6,583 nt of DNA. Origin: Verrucomicrobiota bacterium. Lineage in GTDB: Bacteria > Verrucomicrobiota > Verrucomicrobiia > Chthoniobacterales > Terrimicrobiaceae. A program made the position numbers and the translations under genes. The notes beneath the pieces were generated by a model. It searched no databases. It had not been told where the DNA came from and saw only the letters and a program-made list of their open reading frames with translations. The stretch is from assembly GCA_026398285.1 (NCBI GenBank), contig JAPLTI010000096.1, forward strand, positions 1 through 6,583. The letters run 5' to 3'. Shown here in pieces: positions 1 through 6,061 of the stretch; positions within the stretch are counted from its first letter, which is position 1; each line of letters begins with the position of its first letter.

Positions 1-848
1 TTGGTGAAATACTCACACGCCAAGGCTCTGCCTCCGCTCGTTGAAGGGGGGAGCCGCTGGCAGAGGACCCCAAGAAGCTGCGAGGACAAAATCTTGCGAA
101 TACCGCTGCGTTCCTCGGTGGCGAAAAGGCCCTCCAACCGCTCGATAGACTCCTTGGCGTTGGATGCGTGCAGCGTGGTCAGAACGAGGTGACCTGTCTC
201 CGAAGCCTGCAGAGCGGTGGATGCCGAATCACGGTCGCGCACCTCGCCGAGAAAAATGATATCAGGATTCTGACGAAGTGAGCGGCGCAACCCCTCGGCA
301 AATGTCGGGGTATCGATACCCACCTCGCGTTGGGTAAAGTGCGAAAGCCGACTTTCGAAAAGATACTCCACCGGATCCTCAATCGTCACAATATGGCGGG
401 GCGCTGTTTGGTTTATCGAATCCAGGAGCGCTGCCACGGTGGTGGATTTTCCCGAACCCGTTGGACCGGCGATGATGATTATGCCGGATTTGGATTTGGC
501 CCACTGGAGAAGGAGATCTACAGGTGCGCCCAAATCGCCCAAAGTCGGGATATTTCTTCGAATTCTCCTCAAAACCGCGCCGCGCGTTCCGAGTTGACGG
601 TGGAGATTTACCCGGAAGCGCTCGCCTTTTTCTGTGGCGAGGCTGGCATCATGATCTAAATCGGAGGGATTCGCCCGACATGCTTCCCAGAGTGAAGCCA
701 TATCATAGTCCGTAGGATTTGCGCATTCGACAGACAGGAGTTCGCCGCTGATCCGAAAAAGTGGAGGCGTGCCGGCGCGGAGGATTACATCGGAGACTTC
801 ATTCGCCACGGAAGATTGAAAAATCTCATTCAAGAGGGGCGTCAACAT
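1..848 (-). CDS. PilT/PilU-like type IV pilus retraction ATPase (C-terminus cut by window edge)
   Basis: Cytoplasmic hexameric ATPase of the secretion/pilus superfamily, probably powering pilus retraction (twitching). The frame is open for 282 codons from ATG at 846-848 to the left edge. An in-frame TAG lies four codons upstream, so this is the first ATG. Residues 19-37 match the PilT N-terminal PAS-like region (SDVILRAGTPPLFRISGEL), although PilT usually has His in SDLHL. Nucleotide-binding motifs are complete: Walker A GPTGSGKST (128-136), Asp box TIEDPVEYLF (155-164), Walker B DIIFLGEVRD (196-205) and His box ETGHLVLTTLH (217-227). Family members are about 345-380 residues, so roughly 60-100 C-terminal residues are missing. 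The colinear match to PilT from the N-terminus and the lack of the long N-terminal domains of PilB/GspE argue against an assembly ATPase. PilT versus PilU cannot be settled because the C-terminal signature lies outside. It is divergent from the flagellar operon. A GAGGAG lies at 863-868 (minus strand), but its 14-base spacing is long. Confidence 0.93.
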   Translation of the reverse strand, partial: MLTPLLNEIFQSSVANEVSDVILRAGTPPLFRISGELLSVECANPTDYDMASLWEACRANPSDLDHDASLATEKGERFRVNLHRQLGTRGAVLRRIRRNIPTLGDLGAPVDLLLQWAKSKSGIIIIAGPTGSGKSTTVAALLDSINQTAPRHIVTIEDPVEYLFESRLSHFTQREVGIDTPTFAEGLRRSLRQNPDIIFLGEVRDRDSASTALQASETGHLVLTTLHASNAKESIERLEGLFATEERSGIRKILSSQLLGVLCQRLPPSTSGGRALACEYFT

Positions 849-925
849 GATGGTGGTCTACGCTCCTCATCCGGACATGTCGAGAGGTTTATGGGACGAT
901 GAACTCGGCAAATTCTGCCTGTTTT

Positions 926-937
926 ACTCGCTCGAGT
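926..937. repeat. Interrupted palindrome ACTCG-CT-CGAGT
   Basis: Two perfect 5-base arms are separated by two bases, centred about 57 bases upstream of the predicted flgF transcription start. It could be a regulator binding site, but such short palindromes arise by chance and no second copy was seen nearby. Confidence 0.25.
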
Positions 938-962
938 GCTCCTCTGTATCACAAATGCAGGG

Positions 963-978
963 TGGCACAGCGGATGCT
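963..978 (+). promoter_or_regulatory. Candidate sigma-54 (RpoN) promoter for the flgF operon
   Basis: The sequence TGGCACAGCGGATGCT matches the sigma-54 consensus TGGCAC-R-N4-TTGC-W at all specified positions but one (A instead of the first T of TTGC). The invariant GG (964-965) and GC (976-977) are separated by exactly 10 bases, as required. It is on the coding strand just ahead of flgF. Taking C977 as -12 puts +1 near 989, about 4 bases before the flgF ATG at 993. Sigma-54 control of rod and hook genes is well established in many flagellated bacteria. The activator and its binding sites are not identified here. Confidence 0.7.
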
Positions 979-992
979 ACGTAAATGACACT

Positions 993-1742
993 ATGGTAGA
1001 AGGAATTTACACCAATGCCGCCTCGCTTTCAGCCCTCGAGCGTTGGCAACAAACTATTTCACAGAATCTTGCTTCTGCAAATGTGGCTGGCTTTAAAAAG
1101 TCCAGTTTCGCCATCGAAACCGACCAGAAGAAGACGACGGAATACTCGCCCGATGGAGTCTCTGCTGCTCGGCACTCCGGAGGCATTCCATGCCGCACGA
1201 GCAGTGTAAATTTTGCTCCTGGAGACATGAAAGCCACTGGGAAAAACACGGATTTTGCAGTCGATGGCCCCGGTTTTTTCCAAATTCAAAATTCTGATGG
1301 GAAAAACCTCTACACACGAGATGGTGAGTTTCATATCAATCAAGATAATACGCTTGTGACGAAGGAAGGCCTTCCTGTTCTTGGAGATGGAGGTCCTATC
1401 ACCGTTAATCCTGAACAAGGTGAACTCGTTGTTGCCAAGGACGGTTCGATTTCTCAAGGCGGTAATCTGCTCGGTCGCTTGAATCTTTATGATTTTGCAG
1501 ACCCGGATCAACTGACCCGTGTTGAGGGTGGATTTTTCGAACCACCGGAGGGAGCGAATCCACAAGCTCTTGATCAAGTCTCCATCACACAGGGTGCTAT
1601 CGAATCCAGCAATGTCGCTCCCATGTCAGAACTCGTGAACCTCATTGCTGTATCGCGTGCCTATGAAGCCGCGCAGCGTTCTGTGACGTCGCACGACGAT
1701 CTCATTTCAAAAGCCATTAACTCACTCGGCGCAACAGCCTAA
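993..1742 (+). CDS. flgF: Flagellar proximal rod protein FlgF
   Basis: Structural subunit of the proximal rod, exported by the flagellar type III apparatus and assembled in the periplasm. The 249-residue length agrees with the usual size of about 250. The N-terminal helix contains the rod/hook signature (about residues 22-36, NLASANVAGFKK). The central domain has DFAVDGPGFFQI (87-98) and YTRDGEFHI (107-115). The C-terminal helix has the family motif SNVAPMSELVNLI followed by SRAYEAAQR (206-229). It lacks the extra segment after the N-terminal motif that marks FlgG, supporting FlgF. I chose ATG 993 over in-frame GTG 936 because FlgF homologues begin with a short M-x-x-x-I-Y segment, as here. 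No Shine-Dalgarno is seen before ATG. It is the first gene of the operon, 12 bases ahead of flgG. One cysteine (residue 67) is unusual for an axial protein. Confidence 0.95.
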   Translation: MVEGIYTNAASLSALERWQQTISQNLASANVAGFKKSSFAIETDQKKTTEYSPDGVSAARHSGGIPCRTSSVNFAPGDMKATGKNTDFAVDGPGFFQIQNSDGKNLYTRDGEFHINQDNTLVTKEGLPVLGDGGPITVNPEQGELVVAKDGSISQGGNLLGRLNLYDFADPDQLTRVEGGFFEPPEGANPQALDQVSITQGAIESSNVAPMSELVNLIAVSRAYEAAQRSVTSHDDLISKAINSLGATA

Positions 1743-1754
1743 CCCTAAACTATT

Positions 1755-2537
1755 ATGTTAAGAGCACTTCAAGCCGCTTCCACAGGAATGGAAGCCCAAC
1801 AGATGAACCTCAACACGATCGCGAACAACCTCGCGAACGTGAATACAACCGGTTTCAAGAAAAACAAAATCGAGTTCCAAGACATGCTCTACCAGAAGAA
1901 GCGCGAGGTTGGCGCAGAGCAGGGCGCGGGAAACCTCACGCCGACATCGGTGGAAGTCGGAAATGGAACCCGTGTGGTCTCGACCGCAAAAATCTACACT
2001 CAAGGCCAACTCACTCAAACCGGCGAAAAAATGGACGTCGCCATTCAAGGTGATGGTTTTTTCGAGGTGCAACGCCCTGATGGCACCACGGCCTACACCC
2101 GCGATGGTGGTTTCAAACTCGGTTCCGATGGTCGCGTGGTGACTAATGACGGTCTGCCCGTCCTGGGTGGCTTCCAACCGATCCCGGTGGATGCCCAGAA
2201 TGTGACTATTTCTTCAACCGGTCAGGTCACTGTCGAGACTCCTGGTGGACAGCAGAATTTCCAGCTCCAATTGGTTCGCTTCAATAACCCCGCTGGACTT
2301 CGCAGCGCGGGCGGTAATCTTTTCGACGAGACACCGGCCAGTGGCGCTCCAAACCTCGGTAATCCTGCACAAGCTGGATTCGGCTCACTCCTCCAAAGCC
2401 ACCTCGAAACTTCAAACGTCAATGTCGCTGAGGAAATGGTAAATATGATCCTTGCCCAGCGCGCCTACGAAGTGAATGCCAAAGCCATCCAATCCTCAGA
2501 CCAGATGATGGAGCAGGCAAATAACATCAAGCGTTAA
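1755..2537 (+). CDS. flgG: Flagellar distal rod protein FlgG
   Basis: Distal rod subunit, the shaft that passes through the P and L rings and carries the hook. Its 260 residues equal the length of the enterobacterial protein. The N-terminus begins MLRALQAASTGMEAQQ and contains IANNLANVNTTGFKK (22-36), followed by the FlgG-type segment IEFQDMLYQ (39-47), which FlgF lacks. The core has VAIQGDGFFEV (95-105) and YTRDGGFKL. The C-terminus has LETSNVNVAEEMVNMILAQR and RAYEVNAKAIQ, the classical flagellar rod/hook C-terminal motif. The start is ATG in an A/T-rich context (AACTATTATG) without a Shine-Dalgarno. Its TAA stop overlaps the flgA ATG by one base (TAATG), implying translational coupling. 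Confidence 0.97.
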   Translation: MLRALQAASTGMEAQQMNLNTIANNLANVNTTGFKKNKIEFQDMLYQKKREVGAEQGAGNLTPTSVEVGNGTRVVSTAKIYTQGQLTQTGEKMDVAIQGDGFFEVQRPDGTTAYTRDGGFKLGSDGRVVTNDGLPVLGGFQPIPVDAQNVTISSTGQVTVETPGGQQNFQLQLVRFNNPAGLRSAGGNLFDETPASGAPNLGNPAQAGFGSLLQSHLETSNVNVAEEMVNMILAQRAYEVNAKAIQSSDQMMEQANNIKR

Positions 2538-3346
2538 TGAATCGTATTTCCGCAATTTTACTTCCCGTCGCGGCGGCAGCTTCCTTACAGGCTGCCGATT
2601 TGGGAGGTATTACCGTTCCGCTGGCTAATGCGCCCGTGAACCCGGTAGCTGCGAGTTTTCAAAAGTCCGAGCCTCCGGCCCCTGCTGTAGTGACTTCGCC
2701 CGGCATGGTCATGATTGGCGAGCGCGAGATTCTCGACGCCTTGCAGCGTGAACTCACTGCCCGCTACTCACTGGAGGGCGACCTCAAACTATCACTTTCT
2801 CAAGAGTGGAAGCCTCTTGAACTCCGCAATGGCCGCGATTGGAAGCTCGTCATCGATCAAGCGCCACTGGGAGGCCTTTCTTCGAGATCTCAAGTGCGGT
2901 TCCACATCGAATCCGGCGGCAATCAAGTCGGATCCTGGCAGGAAATCCTTCGCGCCTCACTCTGGCGTCCGGTTTGGGTAGCCACCCGCCGCCTTGATCG
3001 CGGAGCCACGCCCGATGCCTCCTCCTGCGGATTGAAAAATATCGATACCCTTGCTGAAAATCTCTCCTATGTCCCTGCGGATACCGATCTGTCCATATAC
3101 GAGATGGCGCAAGGCGTGGGACAAGACCGCCCGCTCACCTCGCGCGACCTCTCCCTGCGTCCGCTGGTTCGCAAAAATCAACTCGTCGATGTGATCGTCT
3201 CCGAGGGCTCGCTCAACATCACCATGAAGGGCTTGGCACTTGGCACGGCTGGTGCTGGGGAAATGGTAGGTATCCGAAATCCCGATAGCCGGAAGGATTT
3301 TCAAGCCAAGGTCGTCGGAATCAACACTGTTCAAGTCAAATTTTGA
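2537..3346 (+). CDS. flgA: Flagellar P-ring assembly chaperone FlgA
   Basis: Periplasmic chaperone needed for FlgI to polymerise into the P ring around the rod. The 269 residues start with a Sec-type signal peptide (MNRISAILLPVAAAASLQA, cleavage likely near residue 19-20). A poorly conserved N-terminal part follows (about 20-140). The C-terminal SAF-like domain and beta region (about 145-269) are characteristic: VWVATRRLDRG (147-156), IYEMAQGVGQDRPLTSRDL (187-205), LVRKNQLVDVIV (210-221), LNITMKGLALGTAGAGEMVG (226-245), IRNPDSRKDFQAKV (246-259) and terminal INTVQVKF. It is longer than the enterobacterial protein (219 residues), the extra length being N-terminal. The start overlaps the flgG stop by one base, and its position just before flgH and flgI fits its role. 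Confidence 0.92.
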   Translation: MNRISAILLPVAAAASLQAADLGGITVPLANAPVNPVAASFQKSEPPAPAVVTSPGMVMIGEREILDALQRELTARYSLEGDLKLSLSQEWKPLELRNGRDWKLVIDQAPLGGLSSRSQVRFHIESGGNQVGSWQEILRASLWRPVWVATRRLDRGATPDASSCGLKNIDTLAENLSYVPADTDLSIYEMAQGVGQDRPLTSRDLSLRPLVRKNQLVDVIVSEGSLNITMKGLALGTAGAGEMVGIRNPDSRKDFQAKVVGINTVQVKF

Positions 3347-3354
3347 GTTCAAAT

Positions 3355-4038
3355 ATGAAATTTTCGCCTGCATCTCTCTTTTCAGTATGCGCATTTTCCG
3401 CATTTACCCTCATGGGAAACTCCGTCCAAGCCGGATCCCTTTGGCTGAAGGAAGGTTCCACCGAGCAGAGTATGTTTGCCGATAAGATCGCTCGCAATAT
3501 CGGCGATATTCTTACGATTGTTGTCTCGGAAGACACCTCGACCCAGCAGACCGCCCGAATCAAAACCTATGAGAACACTCAAGGTGGCACGGGTATTTTT
3601 CCTGCACTGAATGCCACATTGAACGGTTTCGTTCAAGCCCTGCCAAGCTGGCTGAGCAAGTCTTCCGGCGGCGCTGTGGATCAGAATGATGTCACTATCC
3701 CGACACTCGATATCGCCGCCAAGAGCGAGTGGAACGGTGGCGGTGACACACAAAACACCCTCACTTTAACGAACCGCACCGCTGTGACGGTGGTGGATGT
3801 TTTGCCAAACGGAAACCTTGTTGTGGAAGGCGCCAAGATTATCCGCGCCGGTCAGGAATCCCAATACGCCTACATGCGCGGCATTGTTCGTCCGATCGAC
3901 ATCGCCACCGATAATACCATTCCTTCTACCAAGATCGCCGACGCCCAAGTGGAATTTATTCCCGAAGGCGAGCTGACCGAAGCCCAGAAAAAAGGTTGGC
4001 TCATCCGCATTTGGGATAAAATCAAGCCGATGCCTTAA
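3355..4038 (+). CDS. flgH: Flagellar L-ring protein FlgH (apparently not a lipoprotein)
   Basis: Subunit of the outer-membrane L ring, the bushing through which the distal rod passes. From ATG 3355 the product is 227 residues. Core family motifs are present: GSLW (27-30), ARNIGDILTIVVSE (46-59), NTLTLTNRTAVTVVDVLPNG (134-153), LVVEGAKII (155-163), MRGIVRP (174-180), NTIPSTKIADAQVEF (187-201) and a final GWLIRIWDKIKPMP. FlgH is normally a lipoprotein with an L-x-[GA]-C box. Here the leader (residues 1-26) ends in VQA before GSLW, a signal peptidase I-like site, and the only cysteine (12) sits in SVC inside the hydrophobic stretch and does not form a lipobox. A TTG at 3343, overlapping the flgA stop, is in frame but would only add MSSN before the leader. 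ATG 3355 sits in the A/T-rich context shared by the other operon starts. Confidence 0.95.
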   Translation: MKFSPASLFSVCAFSAFTLMGNSVQAGSLWLKEGSTEQSMFADKIARNIGDILTIVVSEDTSTQQTARIKTYENTQGGTGIFPALNATLNGFVQALPSWLSKSSGGAVDQNDVTIPTLDIAAKSEWNGGGDTQNTLTLTNRTAVTVVDVLPNGNLVVEGAKIIRAGQESQYAYMRGIVRPIDIATDNTIPSTKIADAQVEFIPEGELTEAQKKGWLIRIWDKIKPMP

Positions 4039-4050
4039 TTTTTTAAAATC

Positions 4051-5202
4051 GTGAAAAAGTTAGCTCTCATTCCACTTCTTACAGCGATTCTCGCCGGGGC
4101 TCTTCCTGCGCAGGTCGGTGACTCCTCGCCCATCACTCTGAACTACTCCGGTGGTTCACGCATCAAGGATCTCATCGATGTCGAAGGCGCCCGGGATAAC
4201 CAATTGAACGGCTACGGACTCGTGGTCGGTCTCGCCGGCACGGGCGATAGCAAGATCGACTCAACCCTGCAAAGTATTGCCAATGCTTTGAAGACCTATG
4301 GCATCAATGTGCCCGCCGATGACATCAAGTCTGGCAATGTCGCCGCCGTTATGGTGACTGCTGATATCGGGCCATTCGCCAAACCCGGTTCCCGCATCGA
4401 TGTTACGGTCTCATCCATTGGTGACTCAAAGACACTTCAAGGCGGCGTCCTTCTTCAAGTGCCGCTTCAAGGTGCCGATAAAACAGTCTACGCCGTTGCG
4501 CAAGGTCCCATCGCCGTCGGAGGCTTTCTTGGTGGTCAAGGCGGTCCCGGTGGCGCCACTGTTCAGAAAAATCACCCCACAGTTGGCACAATCCCGAATG
4601 GAGCCATCGTGGAACGCGAAATTCCCACTCAGATCGTTCAAAATGGTTCCTTGAATCTGAATCTCCGTGAGGCGGACTTTATCTCGGCCGCACGCATGGC
4701 CGAGGCGATCAACCGCGTGTTCCCCAATACCGCCGTGGCACGCGATGGTCGGACCGTGAATGTGATCGTCCCTCCGGAATACAGTTCCTACGAAGTGAAC
4801 TTCCTTGCCAGCCTGGGCGGCATCGAGTTGGAACCGGACTCTGTCGCGCGTGTCGTCATCAACGAACGCACCGGCGTGATCGTTGCTACCTCGAATGTCA
4901 GGGTGTCCAAGGTGGCTGTGAGTCACGGTTCGCTCACAATCTCCATCGCTTCCACCCTCACTGCAAGCCAACCGAACGCCCCGCTTATCGGCAATGCCGC
5001 CGGGCAGACGGTTGTTTTACCGAGCACGACCACTGATGTGAACGAGCAGAAAGGCTCCTTCAAAGTCGTCGAAGAGGCGCCTACTATCGAGAAGGTTGCC
5101 ACCGCACTCAATGCCCTTGGCGTCTCGACCCGCGACATGATGTCCATCTTTCAAACCATGAAGCGCGCCGGTGCTCTTCAGGCCGAACTCGTCTTAAACT
5201 AA
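4051..5202 (+). CDS. flgI: Flagellar P-ring protein FlgI
   Basis: Periplasmic subunit of the peptidoglycan-associated P ring. The 383 residues start at GTG with a Sec signal peptide (MKKLALIPLLTAILAGALPA, cleavage likely after residue 20). Family blocks are in order: SRIKDLIDVEGARDNQLNGY (36-55), GLVVGLAGTGDSK (56-68), NVAAVMVTADIGPFAKPGSR (96-115), DVTVSSIGDSKTLQGGVLL (117-135), AVAQGPIAVGG (148-158), GAIVEREIPTQ (184-194) and the C-terminal MKRAGALQAELVLN. Length is close to the enterobacterial 365. The mature protein has no cysteine, so the C-terminal disulfide reported for the enterobacterial protein cannot form. GTG is the only plausible start: it lies 12 bases after flgH and leads straight into the signal peptide. 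No Shine-Dalgarno is visible. The chaperone FlgA is encoded two genes upstream. Confidence 0.97.
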   Translation: MKKLALIPLLTAILAGALPAQVGDSSPITLNYSGGSRIKDLIDVEGARDNQLNGYGLVVGLAGTGDSKIDSTLQSIANALKTYGINVPADDIKSGNVAAVMVTADIGPFAKPGSRIDVTVSSIGDSKTLQGGVLLQVPLQGADKTVYAVAQGPIAVGGFLGGQGGPGGATVQKNHPTVGTIPNGAIVEREIPTQIVQNGSLNLNLREADFISAARMAEAINRVFPNTAVARDGRTVNVIVPPEYSSYEVNFLASLGGIELEPDSVARVVINERTGVIVATSNVRVSKVAVSHGSLTISIASTLTASQPNAPLIGNAAGQTVVLPSTTTDVNEQKGSFKVVEEAPTIEKVATALNALGVSTRDMMSIFQTMKRAGALQAELVLN

Positions 5203-5206
5203 ATTT

Positions 5207-5509
5207 ATGGAAATCTCAGCCCTCACTCCCCAAATCCAGACCGGCTTGACACCGGCAAACGGCAAAATTTCCTCACCTGAGGATGCAAAAATTGCCGACT
5301 CCTGCAAACAGTTCGAGTCAATCCTCTGGCGTAGCATGCTGGAAAAGGCCCTGCAGCCCATGATGAATCAAGAAACGCCGGGAGCCGATAAGACGGGAAC
5401 ATACAATTATTTCCTATCCAACACCATTTCCGAATCCGTGAGCGGAGGTCCCAACGGCATCTCCTCACTCCTCCAAGCTCAGCTTTTAAAGAAACCTCAA
5501 TCTATTTAA
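5207..5509 (+). CDS. flgJ: FlgJ-like rod-binding protein, single domain without peptidoglycan hydrolase
   Basis: Probable rod-capping/scaffold protein helping rod subunits polymerise in the periplasm. It has 100 residues, matching only the N-terminal rod-binding domain of enterobacterial FlgJ (about 316 residues with a C-terminal muramidase). The core is residues 28-80: KIADSCKQFESILWRSMLEK (28-47), then a Pro/Met-containing loop, TYNYFLSNTISESVS, and a terminal GISSLLQAQLLKK. This resembles the FlgJ pattern AA-x-QFE-x-x-x-LxxMLK...GLA..L..QL. No signal peptide is visible, as expected for a type III-exported protein. It starts 4 bases after the flgI stop. Single-domain FlgJ proteins are common outside the beta/gamma-proteobacteria, where a separate enzyme cuts the wall. 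Its position between flgI and flgN/flgK supports the call. Confidence 0.85.
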   Translation: MEISALTPQIQTGLTPANGKISSPEDAKIADSCKQFESILWRSMLEKALQPMMNQETPGADKTGTYNYFLSNTISESVSGGPNGISSLLQAQLLKKPQSI

Positions 5510-5513
5510 AATT

Positions 5514-6014
5514 ATGAACATCCAAGAGAAATTCAAAGAGATCGTCTCCGCATTGCAAAACGAACTCCAAGAGTATGGAGGGCTCCTCCACCTTTTCGAT
5601 CGTCAGCAAAATTGTATTATCCACCAAGATCCCACCGGATTTTTGGATATTAATATCGATGTGGACGAGCAGATAGCCAAACTTACGCACATCCGCGAGC
5701 AGCGAGAGGAATTGGTTCGTCAGACGGCTGTTGCGATTGGTAAACCCTCTGATATCACCCTTTCCTCGCTCACTCACACCTTTCAGCCCGAGCACCAACC
5801 GCTCCTTCGAGCCCTCATTGATGAAATCAACGACCTCATCACCCGCACCCAGCGCCGCACCCGCCAAAACCGGATGCTCCTCGCCCAGTGCGTGGAGTCG
5901 GCACGACAATTGCTAGGTGTAAGAAACCCCGGAGCAATGCCAGGCACCTACGGGGCACACGGACAGATCAGAACATCATACATACAGGAAAAATTCACAG
6001 CAGCTGTCGCCTGA
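5514..6014 (+). CDS. flgN: FlgN-like flagellar export chaperone
   Basis: Probable cytoplasmic chaperone of the FlgN family, which binds the C-terminal helix of FlgK and FlgL and delivers them to the export gate. The 166 residues are predicted almost entirely alpha-helical. Helix 1 is about residues 4-30 (KFKEIVSALQNELQEYGGLL), then comes an insert with IHQDPTGFLDINIDVDEQIA (36-55), a charged helix (55-76, LTHIREQREELVRQ) and a C-terminal helix (97-136) with the family-like RTRQNRMLLAQCVESARQLL. The tail (137-166) is Gly/Pro/Ala-rich and includes TYGAHGQI, like FlgN tails. Sequence conservation in this family is low, so the call rests on size, helix pattern and its place directly before flgK. 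It starts 4 bases after flgJ. The stop codon lies inside a small perfect hairpin (6009-6025). Confidence 0.78.
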   Translation: MNIQEKFKEIVSALQNELQEYGGLLHLFDRQQNCIIHQDPTGFLDINIDVDEQIAKLTHIREQREELVRQTAVAIGKPSDITLSSLTHTFQPEHQPLLRALIDEINDLITRTQRRTRQNRMLLAQCVESARQLLGVRNPGAMPGTYGAHGQIRTSYIQEKFTAAVA

Positions 6015-6025
6015 AGGATTCAGGC
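6009..6025 (+). other. Small perfect hairpin across the flgN stop codon
   Basis: GCCTGAA (6009-6015), loop GGA (6016-6018) and TTCAGGC (6019-6025) form a perfect 7-base-pair stem in RNA, with the flgN TGA (6012-6014) in the 5' arm. No T-run follows, so it does not look like an intrinsic terminator. It could protect or define an mRNA end, or modulate translation of flgK 36 bases downstream. It may also be chance. Confidence 0.45.
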
Positions 6026-6048
6026 CAAGCCGCCTCGAAAACTCAACA

Positions 6049-6054
6049 AGGAAG
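6049..6054 (+). promoter_or_regulatory. Shine-Dalgarno-like site for flgK
   Basis: AGGAAG lies 7 bases before the flgK ATG and matches AGGAGG at five of six positions with good spacing. It is notable because flgF, flgG, flgA, flgH, flgI, flgJ and flgN show no comparable site. flgK is also the only internal gene preceded by a real gap (47 bases), so its translation may be initiated independently. Confidence 0.55.
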
Positions 6055-6061
6055 TTAAATT

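Larger units (their letters stand above)
849..992. other. Divergent intergenic region between the pilus ATPase gene and flgF
   Basis: These 144 bases separate two oppositely transcribed motility genes and must hold the start signals for both. On the plus strand there is a strong sigma-54 promoter candidate at 963-978 and an interrupted palindrome at 926-937. On the minus strand I could not find a convincing -35/-10 pair for the ATPase gene. No terminator or RNA gene is apparent. An in-frame GTG at 936 could extend flgF into this region, but the added 19 residues do not resemble FlgF and would overlap the promoter. Confidence 0.7.

Noticed and set aside
330..659. 109-codon plus-strand open frame at the left of the window
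   Set aside because: It is antisense to the Walker A and Asp box region of the pilus ATPase, which has unmistakable motifs on the minus strand.
936..992. GTG-initiated extension of flgF by 19 residues
   Set aside because: The added residues (MLLCITNAGWHSGCYVNDT) have no counterpart in FlgF and contain two cysteines. The stretch also covers the sigma-54 promoter candidate. ATG 993 gives the normal FlgF N-terminus and length.
985..999. Four-codon open frame ATG ACA CTA TGG TAG overlapping the flgF start, as a possible leader peptide
   Set aside because: It begins before the predicted transcription start near 989, has no ribosome-binding site, and is short enough to arise by chance.
1059..1577. 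172-codon open frame on the minus strand inside flgF
   Set aside because: It is antisense to a clear FlgF and its translation has no recognisable domain; a shadow of the coding frame.
3343..3354. TTG start for flgH overlapping the flgA stop codon
   Set aside because: It is possible by coupling, but adds only MSSN before a complete signal peptide. ATG 3355 is a stronger start codon in the same A/T-rich context as neighbouring genes.
4036..4050. T-rich/A-rich stretch between flgH and flgI as a terminator
   Set aside because: There is no GC-rich stem before it, and it has the same A/T-rich character as the other gene junctions in the operon.
4426..4971. 181-codon open frame on the minus strand inside flgI
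   Set aside because: It is antisense to well-conserved FlgI motifs. Its His/Asp/Gly/Arg-rich product is typical of a reverse-frame artefact.
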